A stretch of 64,000 nucleotides of DNA, from NCBI RefSeq assembly GCF_004295665.1, contig NZ_CP034759.1, forward strand, positions 806,001 through 870,000. The letters are read 5' to 3'. Each line of letters begins with the position of its first letter. Within the stretch, counting starts at the first letter, position 1. Below, in pieces: positions 9,198-18,139 of the stretch. The notes under the pieces are model-generated. The model was given only the letters and a program-made list of their open reading frames with translations, had not been told where the DNA came from and did not search any database. The position numbers were made by a program, and so were the translations under genes. Origin of the DNA: Litorilituus sediminis (GTDB taxonomy: Bacteria > Pseudomonadota > Gammaproteobacteria > Enterobacterales > Alteromonadaceae).

Positions 9198-11225
9198 CTA
9201 ATTATTCGAGACCGCATTACCTTTGATAACAATATTAGTTGCACTCAAGGTAATTGTATTCGCATCAATATTGAGGTTACCGCCAGCATCGATTTCAATT
9301 GAACCTCCTCCCTGAGAGAGGTGGATACTACCATTACTGGTACTTTTAAGCACAATATTGCCTCCCGAAGCAATTGCCACATCGGCTTGTTCAGACTTTA
9401 TTTCAATATTACCTTGCTCTGAATACAGCGACATGTCTTGGCTGGCTTGCATATTGATATTACTGTTTGCCGTTATATCAATATTATTTTCTGTTGCTTC
9501 AAAACTAACACCACCACCTGCTTTGGTTTTAATCTCTCGGCCAGACGTTAAGGAAATGTCACCTTCTCTGGTTTCAATGTGAACATTTTCATTGGCCGAT
9601 AAGTTGACGTCTTTATTAGCGGTAACTAAATAATTACTTTCTGTCTGTGCAATCAGGTTATCTTTTGCTTGAATAGATAACTGGCCTTGATTAGCACTCA
9701 ATGACGCTTGATGATTGCCATTAGTCGCATCCAGTGTCAGTACATTAGTATCACCTGGATTGGCTATTGATATTTTTTCTTCACCTAATTTATCGTCCAT
9801 TAACAAGCTATGTCCGGCACGGGTCACGACTTTATTTTCATGACTATTTTCTGAGGTTACCGGATTAGGTGAGGCTTTATTGTATACCGCGCCAAGGATA
9901 ATGGGTCTATCTAAATCACCATTCTCACCACAAACAATGACTTCTGTCCCTTTGGTTAAAGGAAAGTTCATACCATGACCACTACCACCATAGGGTTGCA
10001 CCATACGTGTCGGCTGACTCTCTGGCCCTTCACCATCTTGGTTAAAAGGTAGTTTTACTATATATCGACCTTTTTCATCGACTTCTTGTTCAATTGTGGC
10101 ATTAAAAGAAGTAAACACTCTTTTATTATCTGGTATAGGAGCGATATATGGCACTGTTGTCGGCACGAGGTGAGCTTGATTCTTATAGTGTAGATTTTTT
10201 ACTTTATCACCATAGTTAACACCGCCAGACTGACTGCCAATATGATCAACCTTAGTAACAAAATAACTACCACTATAATCTTGATGATCAATGATATTCA
10301 CTATCATACCGGGGCGTATTGCACGACAATCAGTATCAATAATAAAGATATCACGCTGACAATCTATTGACCTCTGCCTGATTTTCGCCATTGTGTTACC
10401 GTCAACATAGTGCTTATAATTTTCACCATAGCGATAATCAGAGCCAAAACCATTAACATCGGTTTTATTGCTATCATATGAATTCATATCGCCCATGGTT
10501 TGATAGTAATAGTCATTTAAGTGAACGCTTTGTGTTAAAAATGACGACTTTCTACTGACCGCAAAAATACACTCATTTGCCCTAACGGTACTCGTCGGTG
10601 CTTGATACATAATATCAATAGAACCCGAGTAGCCAGCAAAGCTACTGCTTGACTTAGCCACAGTGACAATAGGATTGCCATTTTTTTCAATAACACCGTA
10701 CACCCAGCCGCATTTTCGCATAATACGATCAACAAATTCTAAATCGGTTTCATTGTATTGAACGATCATATCCTGCGATGAAGACGCCGCTTTCATGCTA
10801 AAGTTAGCCATAGGAAAGCCCGCTTTTTTAAAGACACTGGTCACGATAGCATCAATCGTTAAGCCACTAAAAACTCGATTGGAGCGTTTATGGTGTAATA
10901 AAGATAAGTGCGAACTCAAGGTGACGGTGTAATGAAAGCCCTGATAACTTTCACCACGCGCTACTAGATGGCTAACAATACCTGAGATGGTGCGATCAGC
11001 TAAGCCCCAAACAATAGTTAACGAAATGTCTTTACCAATAATAGCCTGTGACGACAATAAACTGCGACTTAACACCTCTATCGTGAATTGATAATTACTG
11101 CACAATTCATCACGAATTGATTGAATGTCGGTTACAGACAATAGCTCACTAGGTAAGCCTGAAATATTGAGATGATATTGGCTTTTATTCGCTTCAACAC
11201 TTTTTAAAAATTCTGGGGCATTCAT
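9198..11225 (-). CDS. vgrG: VgrG spike protein (TssI), no toxin extension
   Basis: The protein is about 675 residues. ATG 11225 is chosen because GGAG lies 8 bases upstream; an in-frame GTG at 11234 has no ribosome site. The gp27-like hub covers about 1-370, including 'YNETDLEFVDRIMRKCGWVY'. A gp5 OB domain follows ('GRYIVKLPFNQDGEGPESQPTRMVQPYGGSGHGMNFPLTKGTEV', 'GDLDRPIILGAVYN'). A long beta-helical tail of repeated 'I...A..NI...' strands ends with 'NIVIKGNAVSNN'. No effector domain is fused, so cargo should be carried non-covalently through the PAAR-like and adaptor genes next to it. A MITE-like palindrome separates it from clpV. Confidence 0.95.
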   Translation of the reverse strand: MNAPEFLKSVEANKSQYHLNISGLPSELLSVTDIQSIRDELCSNYQFTIEVLSRSLLSSQAIIGKDISLTIVWGLADRTISGIVSHLVARGESYQGFHYTVTLSSHLSLLHHKRSNRVFSGLTIDAIVTSVFKKAGFPMANFSMKAASSSQDMIVQYNETDLEFVDRIMRKCGWVYGVIEKNGNPIVTVAKSSSSFAGYSGSIDIMYQAPTSTVRANECIFAVSRKSSFLTQSVHLNDYYYQTMGDMNSYDSNKTDVNGFGSDYRYGENYKHYVDGNTMAKIRQRSIDCQRDIFIIDTDCRAIRPGMIVNIIDHQDYSGSYFVTKVDHIGSQSGGVNYGDKVKNLHYKNQAHLVPTTVPYIAPIPDNKRVFTSFNATIEQEVDEKGRYIVKLPFNQDGEGPESQPTRMVQPYGGSGHGMNFPLTKGTEVIVCGENGDLDRPIILGAVYNKASPNPVTSENSHENKVVTRAGHSLLMDDKLGEEKISIANPGDTNVLTLDATNGNHQASLSANQGQLSIQAKDNLIAQTESNYLVTANKDVNLSANENVHIETREGDISLTSGREIKTKAGGGVSFEATENNIDITANSNINMQASQDMSLYSEQGNIEIKSEQADVAIASGGNIVLKSTSNGSIHLSQGGGSIEIDAGGNLNIDANTITLSATNIVIKGNAVSNN

Positions 11226-11245
11226 GTAATTCACTCCATTTAATT

Positions 11246-11453
11246 ACTTAACCTGAACTCGGTTTAAGAGATAAGTTAACATTTTGAAATATATATAGTT
11301 AGTATAAAAATGTACCCTCTAGCTTGATAATTTTACTTAATTCAAGGCAAATTTCGCGTCAATAGCTAGCCTATTGCAAGTAAATTTAACGCAGAAGTCA
11401 GTAAAACTAGCTGCTAGAGAGCTATTTATTAAGCCGAGATCAGGTTACTTAAC
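11246..11453. mobile_element. ~208-bp imperfect palindrome, MITE-like
   Basis: The whole vgrG-clpV gap is one long imperfect inverted repeat. The outer arms are TTAACCTGAACTCGG (from 11248) and CCGAGATCAGGTTA (11434-11447). Inner arms CTCTAGC (11316 region) and GCTAGAG (11413 region) also pair. The centre is AATAGCTAGCCTATT (11361-11375). No ORF lies inside. This is the shape of a non-autonomous MITE or a long REP-like hairpin. No clear target-site duplication could be assigned. It would form a large hairpin in the transcript reading from clpV into vgrG and could reduce or process it. Confidence 0.6.
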
Positions 11454-11474
11454 AAACAGGCATTCATACACAGG

Positions 11475-14207
11475 TTACGCCGCTTCTGTTTCAACATGAT
11501 TATCAGCAAAAATTGCTTCAATTTCTTCTTGTTCATCAAGCACAAGCGTAAGAATATCCGGCATATCTTCTTCTGCCATAAACTCTAAAACCGATCGTGC
11601 TATGCCGGGCAGAATTTGTTGCTCTATCATGGCATTTACCATGCGGGCACCGGAGTCCGACATTTGGCAAGTTAATGCAATTTTGTTAATAACACCGCCA
11701 TCAACACGAAGCGTCATTTGATGATTTGTTTGTAATCTTTTCGCGATGGACTCAAGCTTTAATGCCACTATCGACGATAAAGCCTCTTGGTCTAGCGGTA
11801 AAAATGGAATGACTTGCATGCGTGCTAATAATGCAGGCGCAAAAAAGGTTAGCAGCTCTGGTTTTATCAAGTCGGTCATTGATGATAAGTTTGCTCTTTG
11901 CCACGGCTTGGAGTCATCGTCAACGTTGGTTGAAGTTACTGCTTCCGTTTGTTCAGGCTTTTCATCAGTGTTGAACTCAGTCGTGTCTTTCTCTGGCGGT
12001 GTGCAAGCGTCAGTCAATAATTGCGAGCCTAAGTTTGACGTCATTAAAATAATGGTATTTCTAAAGTCAATTTCTCGCCCTTCACCATCACGCATAAAAC
12101 CTCGCTCAAACACTTGATAAAATAAGTTTAAAACATCGGGGTGGGCTTTTTCGACTTCATCAAGTAACACCACAGAATAAGGTCTTTGTCTTACTGCCTC
12201 AGTTAATACGCCACCTTCGCCAAATCCTACATAGCCAGGAGGCGAGCCTTTTAATTGTGAGACAGTGTGAGCTTCTTGATATTCGCTCATATTAATGGTG
12301 GTCAAAAACTTATCACCACCGAACATTTCTTTTGCTAGTGCTCGCGCAGTTTCCGTTTTACCAATACCTGAAGGACCCGCTAATAAAAATACCCCTAATG
12401 GTCCTTCAGCGGTGCTCACACCCGCTTTACTCACTCGCAGTGATTGAGATAGTTTCGTTAACCCTTCTGATTGACCAATAACCACGTGATTTAGAGTCTC
12501 TTCTAGGGAAATCAAGGTATTAATTTCATCTTTCACCATAGAGCCCGCGGGTATACCAGTCCATTCTGCGATAATTTCAGCAACTGAGTCTGCATCAACT
12601 TCTGAAAACAAGCCATTACCTTCACCGTTTTGCGACTTTAGTTGTGATCTCATAGCTAATAATTGGGCACTGATATCTTGTCCAGATTCGTGCTGAGCTT
12701 TCAATTCATTGATTTGCGCAAGCGTTGCTTTTTGTTTATTGCGATCACTTAACATTACCGCTAACTTTTCTGTTGACTGCGCACTTTCTTCGCTTAACTG
12801 TTGAATAAGCAATTGATTTACATTTAATCCTTGTTCAAGCTCAGTGGATAAATTTTTAATGCGGCGCTCTAAATAAGCAAGATGTTCAAGCTCAGATTCA
12901 ATAGCCGCAGGCTCTGTCGCAACAGACATACGTACTCTTGCTGCAGCGGTATCAAGTACATCAATCGCTTTATCAGGTAAGTATCGCCCGGTAATATAAC
13001 GCGAAGATAGACTAACTGCGGCCTCGATTGCATCATCGGTTATTTGAATATTATGATGTGACTGATAGACATCTTTTAAACCAGACAACATTAGCTTAGC
13101 TGCATTTTCTGATGGTTCATCAACTTTTATCAATTGAAAGCGACGCTCTAATGCCGCATCTCGCTCAAAGTATTTCTTGTATTCTGACCATGTGGTTGCT
13201 GCGACAGTACGTAGCTCACCACGGGCAAGTGCAGGCTTAAGTAGGTTAGCTGCATCACTCATTCCTGCCTCGCCGCCGGCTCCTATTAAGGTATGTGCTT
13301 CATCAATAAACATTATAATAGGCGTGCTAGAAGATTTAACCTCATCAATAACTTGCTTCAAGCGTCGTTCAAATTCGCCTTTGACGCCGGCACCGGCTTG
13401 TAAAAGCCCCATGTCTAAGGTTAATAACCGCACCCCTTTTAACTCATCAGGTACTTGTTCTTCAACAATACGTTGCGCCATCCCCTCAACAACGGCTGTT
13501 TTACCGACACCCGGCTCTCCAACCATGATGGGATTATTTTTACGACGACGACACAATACATCTATCATCATACGTATTTCGTCATTGCGACCTAACACAG
13601 GATCAATTGCACCACGCCTTGCTTTAGCCGTAAGATCATCACAAAAATCGGCTAAGGCATCGCCAGTCTCTGTTGAGGTGGTACTTTTTTGCTCTGTTGT
13701 AGTCAGAGTATTTGCTTTATCAGAGAAGCGTTCACTTGAACCCTGACAAATTTTATGATGATTTTCACGTAAGAAACGTATATCAATTTTTTCGATAAGA
13801 TCAGGTAACGCTAAAACAGGACTAAAAGGCGCAATTTCTAACAAAGCATCCACTAAGCTCACGCCTGAAATCCAATCACCACCGTAATTCATATTACTTG
13901 ATAGCCAAGATTTTTCGAGCCACTCATACAGGCGTCTAGAGAATACCGGCTTACTTTTACTGCCTGCAGGCTGAGTATTCAAATGGTCAAGTAATACCTG
14001 CCAAATTTGGTCTTGATCAATATTAAAGAAATGAAATATGCGCTCTAAGTCACCATTACTTCCTTCTTCCATTAATTTAATTAATAAATGTTCAGGCAAT
14101 ACTTCAAAGTGTGTTCGACTAGCAGAAAAGCCTGCAGCTGCTTCTAACGCTTTAGCAGAATGACCATTAAGTTTATCAATAAGTTGTTTAATGCCTTTTA
14201 CATCCAT
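11475..14207 (-). CDS. tssH: T6SS sheath-recycling AAA+ ATPase ClpV (TssH)
   Basis: This is a 910-residue ClpB-family ATPase. The N-domain covers 1-~160. The first AAA+ module has Walker A 'GEPGVGKTAVVEG' at about 225 and Walker B 'IMFIDEAHTLIG'. A coiled middle domain covers about 430-520. The second AAA+ module has Walker A 'GPSGIGKTETARAL' at about 607, and 'SVVLLDEVEKAHPDVLNLFYQ'. The C-terminal D2-small domain contains an acidic low-complexity insertion ('TPPEKDTTEFNTDEKPEQTEAVTSTNVDDDSK'). The length and the N-domain fit ClpV rather than housekeeping ClpB. It disassembles contracted TssB/TssC sheaths. It lies 24 bases after tssG, in the same operon. Confidence 0.96.
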   Translation of the reverse strand: MDVKGIKQLIDKLNGHSAKALEAAAGFSASRTHFEVLPEHLLIKLMEEGSNGDLERIFHFFNIDQDQIWQVLLDHLNTQPAGSKSKPVFSRRLYEWLEKSWLSSNMNYGGDWISGVSLVDALLEIAPFSPVLALPDLIEKIDIRFLRENHHKICQGSSERFSDKANTLTTTEQKSTTSTETGDALADFCDDLTAKARRGAIDPVLGRNDEIRMMIDVLCRRRKNNPIMVGEPGVGKTAVVEGMAQRIVEEQVPDELKGVRLLTLDMGLLQAGAGVKGEFERRLKQVIDEVKSSSTPIIMFIDEAHTLIGAGGEAGMSDAANLLKPALARGELRTVAATTWSEYKKYFERDAALERRFQLIKVDEPSENAAKLMLSGLKDVYQSHHNIQITDDAIEAAVSLSSRYITGRYLPDKAIDVLDTAAARVRMSVATEPAAIESELEHLAYLERRIKNLSTELEQGLNVNQLLIQQLSEESAQSTEKLAVMLSDRNKQKATLAQINELKAQHESGQDISAQLLAMRSQLKSQNGEGNGLFSEVDADSVAEIIAEWTGIPAGSMVKDEINTLISLEETLNHVVIGQSEGLTKLSQSLRVSKAGVSTAEGPLGVFLLAGPSGIGKTETARALAKEMFGGDKFLTTINMSEYQEAHTVSQLKGSPPGYVGFGEGGVLTEAVRQRPYSVVLLDEVEKAHPDVLNLFYQVFERGFMRDGEGREIDFRNTIILMTSNLGSQLLTDACTPPEKDTTEFNTDEKPEQTEAVTSTNVDDDSKPWQRANLSSMTDLIKPELLTFFAPALLARMQVIPFLPLDQEALSSIVALKLESIAKRLQTNHQMTLRVDGGVINKIALTCQMSDSGARMVNAMIEQQILPGIARSVLEFMAEEDMPDILTLVLDEQEEIEAIFADNHVETEAA

Positions 14208-14231
14208 TTTAAGTTATTCCTTCTATGTTGC

Positions 14232-15212
14232 TCACGCACATTTTGCTAATGCTGCACGCTTTTTATATTGACTATCTTTAAATTCTTGTACGATTTGTTT
14301 TTCAAAGACGCTACCGATATAACTATCAAAACCCAACTTAATAGCATTAGTGCCTAAGGTTTGTATCGGTTTTTGCTGGTAATGCACGTTAAAACGACAT
14401 GCCCAGGGTAAGTCAGCAGGCAATTGATTTTCTAATAGCTTAAGTAAGCGTTGACCTTTTTTTTCTCCCGGAAAAAAACACTGAGCGTCATTAGCAGCGA
14501 GATCACCAAAGCTGATAATGACCTTACCGCCCGACACCAACACTTGCTCGCCTAAAATCAATGACTCACCCAACACGCTGTTAGCACCTAAGCTTGAATG
14601 ACTGCCTAGCGCTTGCCAATGAGCACAAGAGTCATCAACATGTATCTGCTCTAAGCCAAACTCTTCATTCAATAAATTTGCTATACCCGTTGCACTGGTG
14701 GTTTTTAACCCAGCAACCCCCGCATTCACGTCTCTACTTTGGTGGCTAGACAATACTGCATCAAGTAATTCATCGAATTGTTTTGCACCAACACCCGCCG
14801 TATTCAACTGTGACTTTTTCCAGGTTTGATAAAGCAAACAATAGTATTGATGATTAAATATATCGAGAAACGCTCGAGTACGCTCACCACTGATATCATC
14901 TGCAGCAGTTTGTTCTAAGACATAATGCGGCATAGCTGAGTCAGCGCCATACAAACCAGAATAATTGGTTTCTATATGAAATAGCCCTCTCTTTTGCGCA
15001 ATTAAACGACTTCGCTTAAGATCTGCCGCGGGAAAGCCAAGTTCTTTATTCGGGGTTATTAACACCCGCTGACTTAACCCTGTTTCTAACTCACCTTGAA
15101 TTGCCCATTCATGCTCTAATAAATTGATTGCCCTAAATAAACCGAACTGCCACGGCTTATCATGTAGTGTGGTGAGTTTGTCAGATAATTTACTCCAGTT
15201 AGGTTGCTTCAT
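14232..15212 (-). CDS. tssG: T6SS baseplate protein TssG
   Basis: The protein is about 326 residues. ATG 15212 is chosen because AGAGGAT sits just upstream and it lies past the tssF stop; an upstream in-frame start (15257) would overlap tssF by 37 bases. TssG features include 'PWQFGLFRAINLLEH' near the N-terminus, 'YGADSAMPHYVLEQ', 'FLDIFNHQYYCLLYQTW' and 'LGANSVLGESLILGEQV'. It forms the baseplate wedge with TssF, TssE and TssK. It lies directly between tssF and clpV. Confidence 0.93.
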   Translation of the reverse strand: MKQPNWSKLSDKLTTLHDKPWQFGLFRAINLLEHEWAIQGELETGLSQRVLITPNKELGFPAADLKRSRLIAQKRGLFHIETNYSGLYGADSAMPHYVLEQTAADDISGERTRAFLDIFNHQYYCLLYQTWKKSQLNTAGVGAKQFDELLDAVLSSHQSRDVNAGVAGLKTTSATGIANLLNEEFGLEQIHVDDSCAHWQALGSHSSLGANSVLGESLILGEQVLVSGGKVIISFGDLAANDAQCFFPGEKKGQRLLKLLENQLPADLPWACRFNVHYQQKPIQTLGTNAIKLGFDSYIGSVFEKQIVQEFKDSQYKKRAALAKCA

Positions 15213-15220
15213 ATTATCCT

Positions 15221-16936
15221 CTAAATATGCGCACTTTTGCCCGGCTCTATAGCCCAAACAAATTCACGATAACTGGGAGTGCATTCAATACGCGTTTGTA
15301 TACTCTGATTAATTGGCGCATACATAACGAAAAATTGATGAAGCATGGTCGCAAAATGATAAACATCTGCCTGACAAGAGAATTTATTCTCATCTAAGGT
15401 TATTTTTAATTCAGAGCCTTGAATAAAAATACCTTTTTTAATTTGGTTAACCTTTTGACTTTCAACCGCCATAATCGCTTCAATACGGCGCTTATTCTCT
15501 CCGCGCTCAGACCAATCAAACAGCGCTAATAAACGTTTTAATTCAGTCACATTAGCTAACGAGGAGAACTTTAAATTGAGTAAACTAATCAATTGCCAAT
15601 GCTTTGAAGACTCATGACAGGTTTTATAGTTAGAGGGCCTTGCTATGTTTTTAACCTGTAGCATCGGCGACATTGATTTGCCCCCTAAGGTAAGTTGCCC
15701 TTCTCTGATGGTTTGTTTTGGCCATCGCCCGTTATAACAAGTTAATGTTGCCGAAATGGTGTCATCCATATCGCCATGTTGCACGGGTAAATTAATGTAA
15801 TGGCTAGGAACAGCAGCACCAATGTCTTTTAAGTTTAACGTATATAAACGTTTTTCATTGTTAAAAATGCTTTGATATCTGGGTAAGTAATCATGCTCCT
15901 GAGCTGTTAATTTATCCCTACCCTGCACTTTATCAACGCAATAAGTAAAAACACTATTACGTTGTTGTTGCTCTGGAATAATTGGATAATCTGTTCGATT
16001 AAGCTCTAAGCGGATAGGCTCAGCCTCTTGGCTAAATAAATTAATTCCTACAGCACAATTTAACTTAATATTATTGGCACTGAGTTTATGTCCGGGAGGT
16101 AGCTTAACGGCTGACTTAATCACTAAATTAAAACTGTCGAAACGTGTAGGAAATACGAGTTCCTTGTCAAAGCATATATTTAAAAAGTTAAACCTTTCTC
16201 GACCATTAAAATAATCATGTAGCAAAGCGTAACCAGAATGGCTTGTAGAAGCATTTGGTAATAAAGCACTTTGATGGTCTAAATGAGCTGGTTCTACGCT
16301 AACACCACTTAAGGCTTTATTATATTCAATATTATTCGAACCAAAATCAATGGCTATAGGACTAGTCGGTGTCATCAATAATTGATACAAACTACTCACT
16401 AATGGGGTATCACCATCGAGGTAAAAACATAACTTTTGTATATCATAGTTATCTTTTTCCCCTTGGCATATCCACTTTAATTTGATGACCAACTCAGAGC
16501 CTTCATAAGTATCAAGACAATTTACATCGATCACTTCAAGAGGAACCACTGAAATATCATGACAAGTTGTAAACTTACATTTAACTTGTTCAATCGCCTG
16601 ATTTGATGTGATTTCTAGCCCTTTTTTTACGCGTATTGATTCTGCCATAGAAAATTTCGGCGTAAATTGAAAGACAGTAGTTGCAGGGTAATAATTTAAT
16701 AACGCCGGACAAAGTTGTCGTAGTACCTGTTCTGACACTTCAGGTAAGGACTCGTCTAAGCGTTTATGTATATTAGCATTGAGATAGGCAACCCCTTCTA
16801 ATAATCGCTCAACATGCGGATCCCGCTCTTTAATGGAATCAATATTTAACAAGCCGGCATGCTCAGGATAATTCTCAGCAAACTGTTTTCCTGCATGTGT
16901 TAATAAGCGCATTTGCGCATCAAAATATTGTTGCAT
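15221..16936 (-). CDS. tssF: T6SS baseplate protein TssF
   Basis: The protein is about 571 residues. ATG 16936 follows AGGAGG closely and gives the standard TssF start 'MQQYFDAQMRLL'; an in-frame start at 16954 has no such site. Family features include 'DPHVERLLEGVAYLNANIHKRLDESLPEVSEQVLRQLCPALLNYYPATTVFQF' near the N-terminus and 'GSELKITLDENKFS......FATMLHQFFVMYAPINQSIQT' near the C-terminus. It is part of the T6SS baseplate wedge. The order tssE-tssF-tssG-clpV is the canonical one. Confidence 0.94.
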   Translation of the reverse strand: MQQYFDAQMRLLTHAGKQFAENYPEHAGLLNIDSIKERDPHVERLLEGVAYLNANIHKRLDESLPEVSEQVLRQLCPALLNYYPATTVFQFTPKFSMAESIRVKKGLEITSNQAIEQVKCKFTTCHDISVVPLEVIDVNCLDTYEGSELVIKLKWICQGEKDNYDIQKLCFYLDGDTPLVSSLYQLLMTPTSPIAIDFGSNNIEYNKALSGVSVEPAHLDHQSALLPNASTSHSGYALLHDYFNGRERFNFLNICFDKELVFPTRFDSFNLVIKSAVKLPPGHKLSANNIKLNCAVGINLFSQEAEPIRLELNRTDYPIIPEQQQRNSVFTYCVDKVQGRDKLTAQEHDYLPRYQSIFNNEKRLYTLNLKDIGAAVPSHYINLPVQHGDMDDTISATLTCYNGRWPKQTIREGQLTLGGKSMSPMLQVKNIARPSNYKTCHESSKHWQLISLLNLKFSSLANVTELKRLLALFDWSERGENKRRIEAIMAVESQKVNQIKKGIFIQGSELKITLDENKFSCQADVYHFATMLHQFFVMYAPINQSIQTRIECTPSYREFVWAIEPGKSAHI

Positions 16937-16993
16937 GCAACCTCCTAGACTCAATGTTCCAAGTCATATTTTTAGTCAATGGCTGAGAGCCCA

Positions 16994-17395
16994 TTAATTC
17001 GTACCTCTTCTTTGAACATTTGCTCTGCCACCAGAGGCAAACTTTGTGCTTAGAGATATGGCTGAGCCACTGACTAAAAACGCCTGTATTTCTAGTTTAA
17101 TAACGCAATCATTTTGTTGAATATCACGTGCAAGCACATTAACCATGCGTACTCTCGGTTCATACTTTTCAATGAGTTTCTTTACTTCAAATGCTAAGGT
17201 TTGTTGAGAATAAGGTAAGCCTTCATAAATATCTTCAACGTCAGGTAAGCCATAATCTTTCATATGAGCTAAAACTCCGCGACGAGAATTAAGTAGTGAA
17301 TGAATATGTTTACAGACACTGTCAATTTCATCACTGCGCTCCACCTCTATTGAGGTATAACGAACAGGATTCGCCAACTTATCGAACAAAGCCAT
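16994..17395 (-). CDS. tssE: T6SS baseplate protein TssE (gp25-like)
   Basis: This is a 133-residue gp25/lysozyme-like wedge protein. It shows the conserved 'LLNSRRG' (34-40) and 'DYGLPD' (47-52) motifs, then 'VRMVNVLARD' and a beta-rich C-terminus. It nucleates sheath assembly on the baseplate. It lies between hcp and tssF with a 70-base gap to hcp and 57 bases to tssF. Confidence 0.94.
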   Translation of the reverse strand: MALFDKLANPVRYTSIEVERSDEIDSVCKHIHSLLNSRRGVLAHMKDYGLPDVEDIYEGLPYSQQTLAFEVKKLIEKYEPRVRMVNVLARDIQQNDCVIKLEIQAFLVSGSAISLSTKFASGGRANVQRRGTN

Positions 17396-17465
17396 AATTT
17401 ACTTCACAGGTAAAATTGATAGAAAAGTGCCGCCTATCACTAGACGACACTAACGTTAAAAAAGA

Positions 17466-17951
17466 TTAACGTCCTTCAGTCCAAGAATCAGTGAACTCGA
17501 TGTTGCCATCTAAGTAAGTCCACGTGATTTTCTTATAACGTAAAGATACTGTTTCAAGGTGCGGGTAACGCTCTTTATCTAGATCTTTAACATTGTGCAT
17601 TGTTGGTGCAATAGAAGTGATTTTTACATCTTCCAATTTTTGACAAAAATACTCTTTCTCAGTACCAGTATCATCAATGCGGTACCACTTAAGCTCAAGT
17701 TGCTTCAGTGTTTGACCATTAGCACATGCTTTATATAGGTATGGCGTAGCAGCATCAACGGCTTTTGTAATAACAAAAGGTTCATGTTTACGTGTACCTG
17801 TTAGCTCACCAGTGTCATTATCAATTGGAATACGTAATTCGTGATCGAAGTGTAAAACTTCAATTGAACCTTCGCGTTCCGCTACTGTAACTGAGCCTTT
17901 AATATCATTTGCTTGGTCATCTTTTAACCACATATACGCTGGAATTGCCAT
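17466..17951 (-). CDS. hcp: Hcp tube protein (TssD)
   Basis: This is a 161-residue Hcp-family protein that begins 'MAIPAYMWLKDDQANDIKGSVT' and contains 'GTRKHEPFVITKAVDAATPYLYKACANG' and 'LRYKKITWTYLDGNIEFTDSW'. It forms the inner tube hexamers. No C-terminal toxin extension is present. AAAGGAGAAATTAAATG gives a strong ribosome site, fitting the high demand for Hcp. The 188-bp leader between tssC and hcp holds two stem-loops and may separate hcp expression from the upstream genes. Confidence 0.96.
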   Translation of the reverse strand: MAIPAYMWLKDDQANDIKGSVTVAEREGSIEVLHFDHELRIPIDNDTGELTGTRKHEPFVITKAVDAATPYLYKACANGQTLKQLELKWYRIDDTGTEKEYFCQKLEDVKITSIAPTMHNVKDLDKERYPHLETVSLRYKKITWTYLDGNIEFTDSWTEGR

Positions 17952-17996
17952 TTAATTTCTCCTTTAATTAACATGATTTTCCTAATTGATGGCATA

Positions 17997-18098
17997 CACC
18001 TCTATGCATTTTAATGCTAATGTATAGAGGTGCCCCAAGAAGCGGTCCGCTTTATGCCAAGGGGTTACATGTCCCGAGCCGGCTGCAACCAGCTCGGG
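17997..18098 (-). promoter_or_regulatory. Two stem-loops in the hcp leader
   Basis: Hairpin 1 pairs CACCTCTAT (17997-18005) with ATAGAGGTG (18024-18032) and holds a small inner stem GCATT/AATGC. Hairpin 2 is GC-rich: CCCGAGCCGG (18073-18082) with CCAGCTCGGG (18089-18098), with one C-A mismatch. Neither is followed by a T run in the direction of hcp, so they are more likely processing or stabilising structures (or an attenuator) than intrinsic terminators. The GC-rich stem stands out from the AT-rich background. Confidence 0.6.
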
Positions 18099-18139
18099 GC
18101 AATTTTCTATCCTTTAGCTATTATGAATAACTATAATGA

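Noticed and set aside
13177-13746. Long plus-strand open frame inside clpV
   Set aside because: It is antisense to the conserved ClpV AAA+ domain and has no recognisable domain or ribosome site.
18073-18098. GC-rich hairpin as an intrinsic terminator after tssC
   Set aside because: In the direction of transcription it is not followed by a T run; the T-rich side lies upstream.
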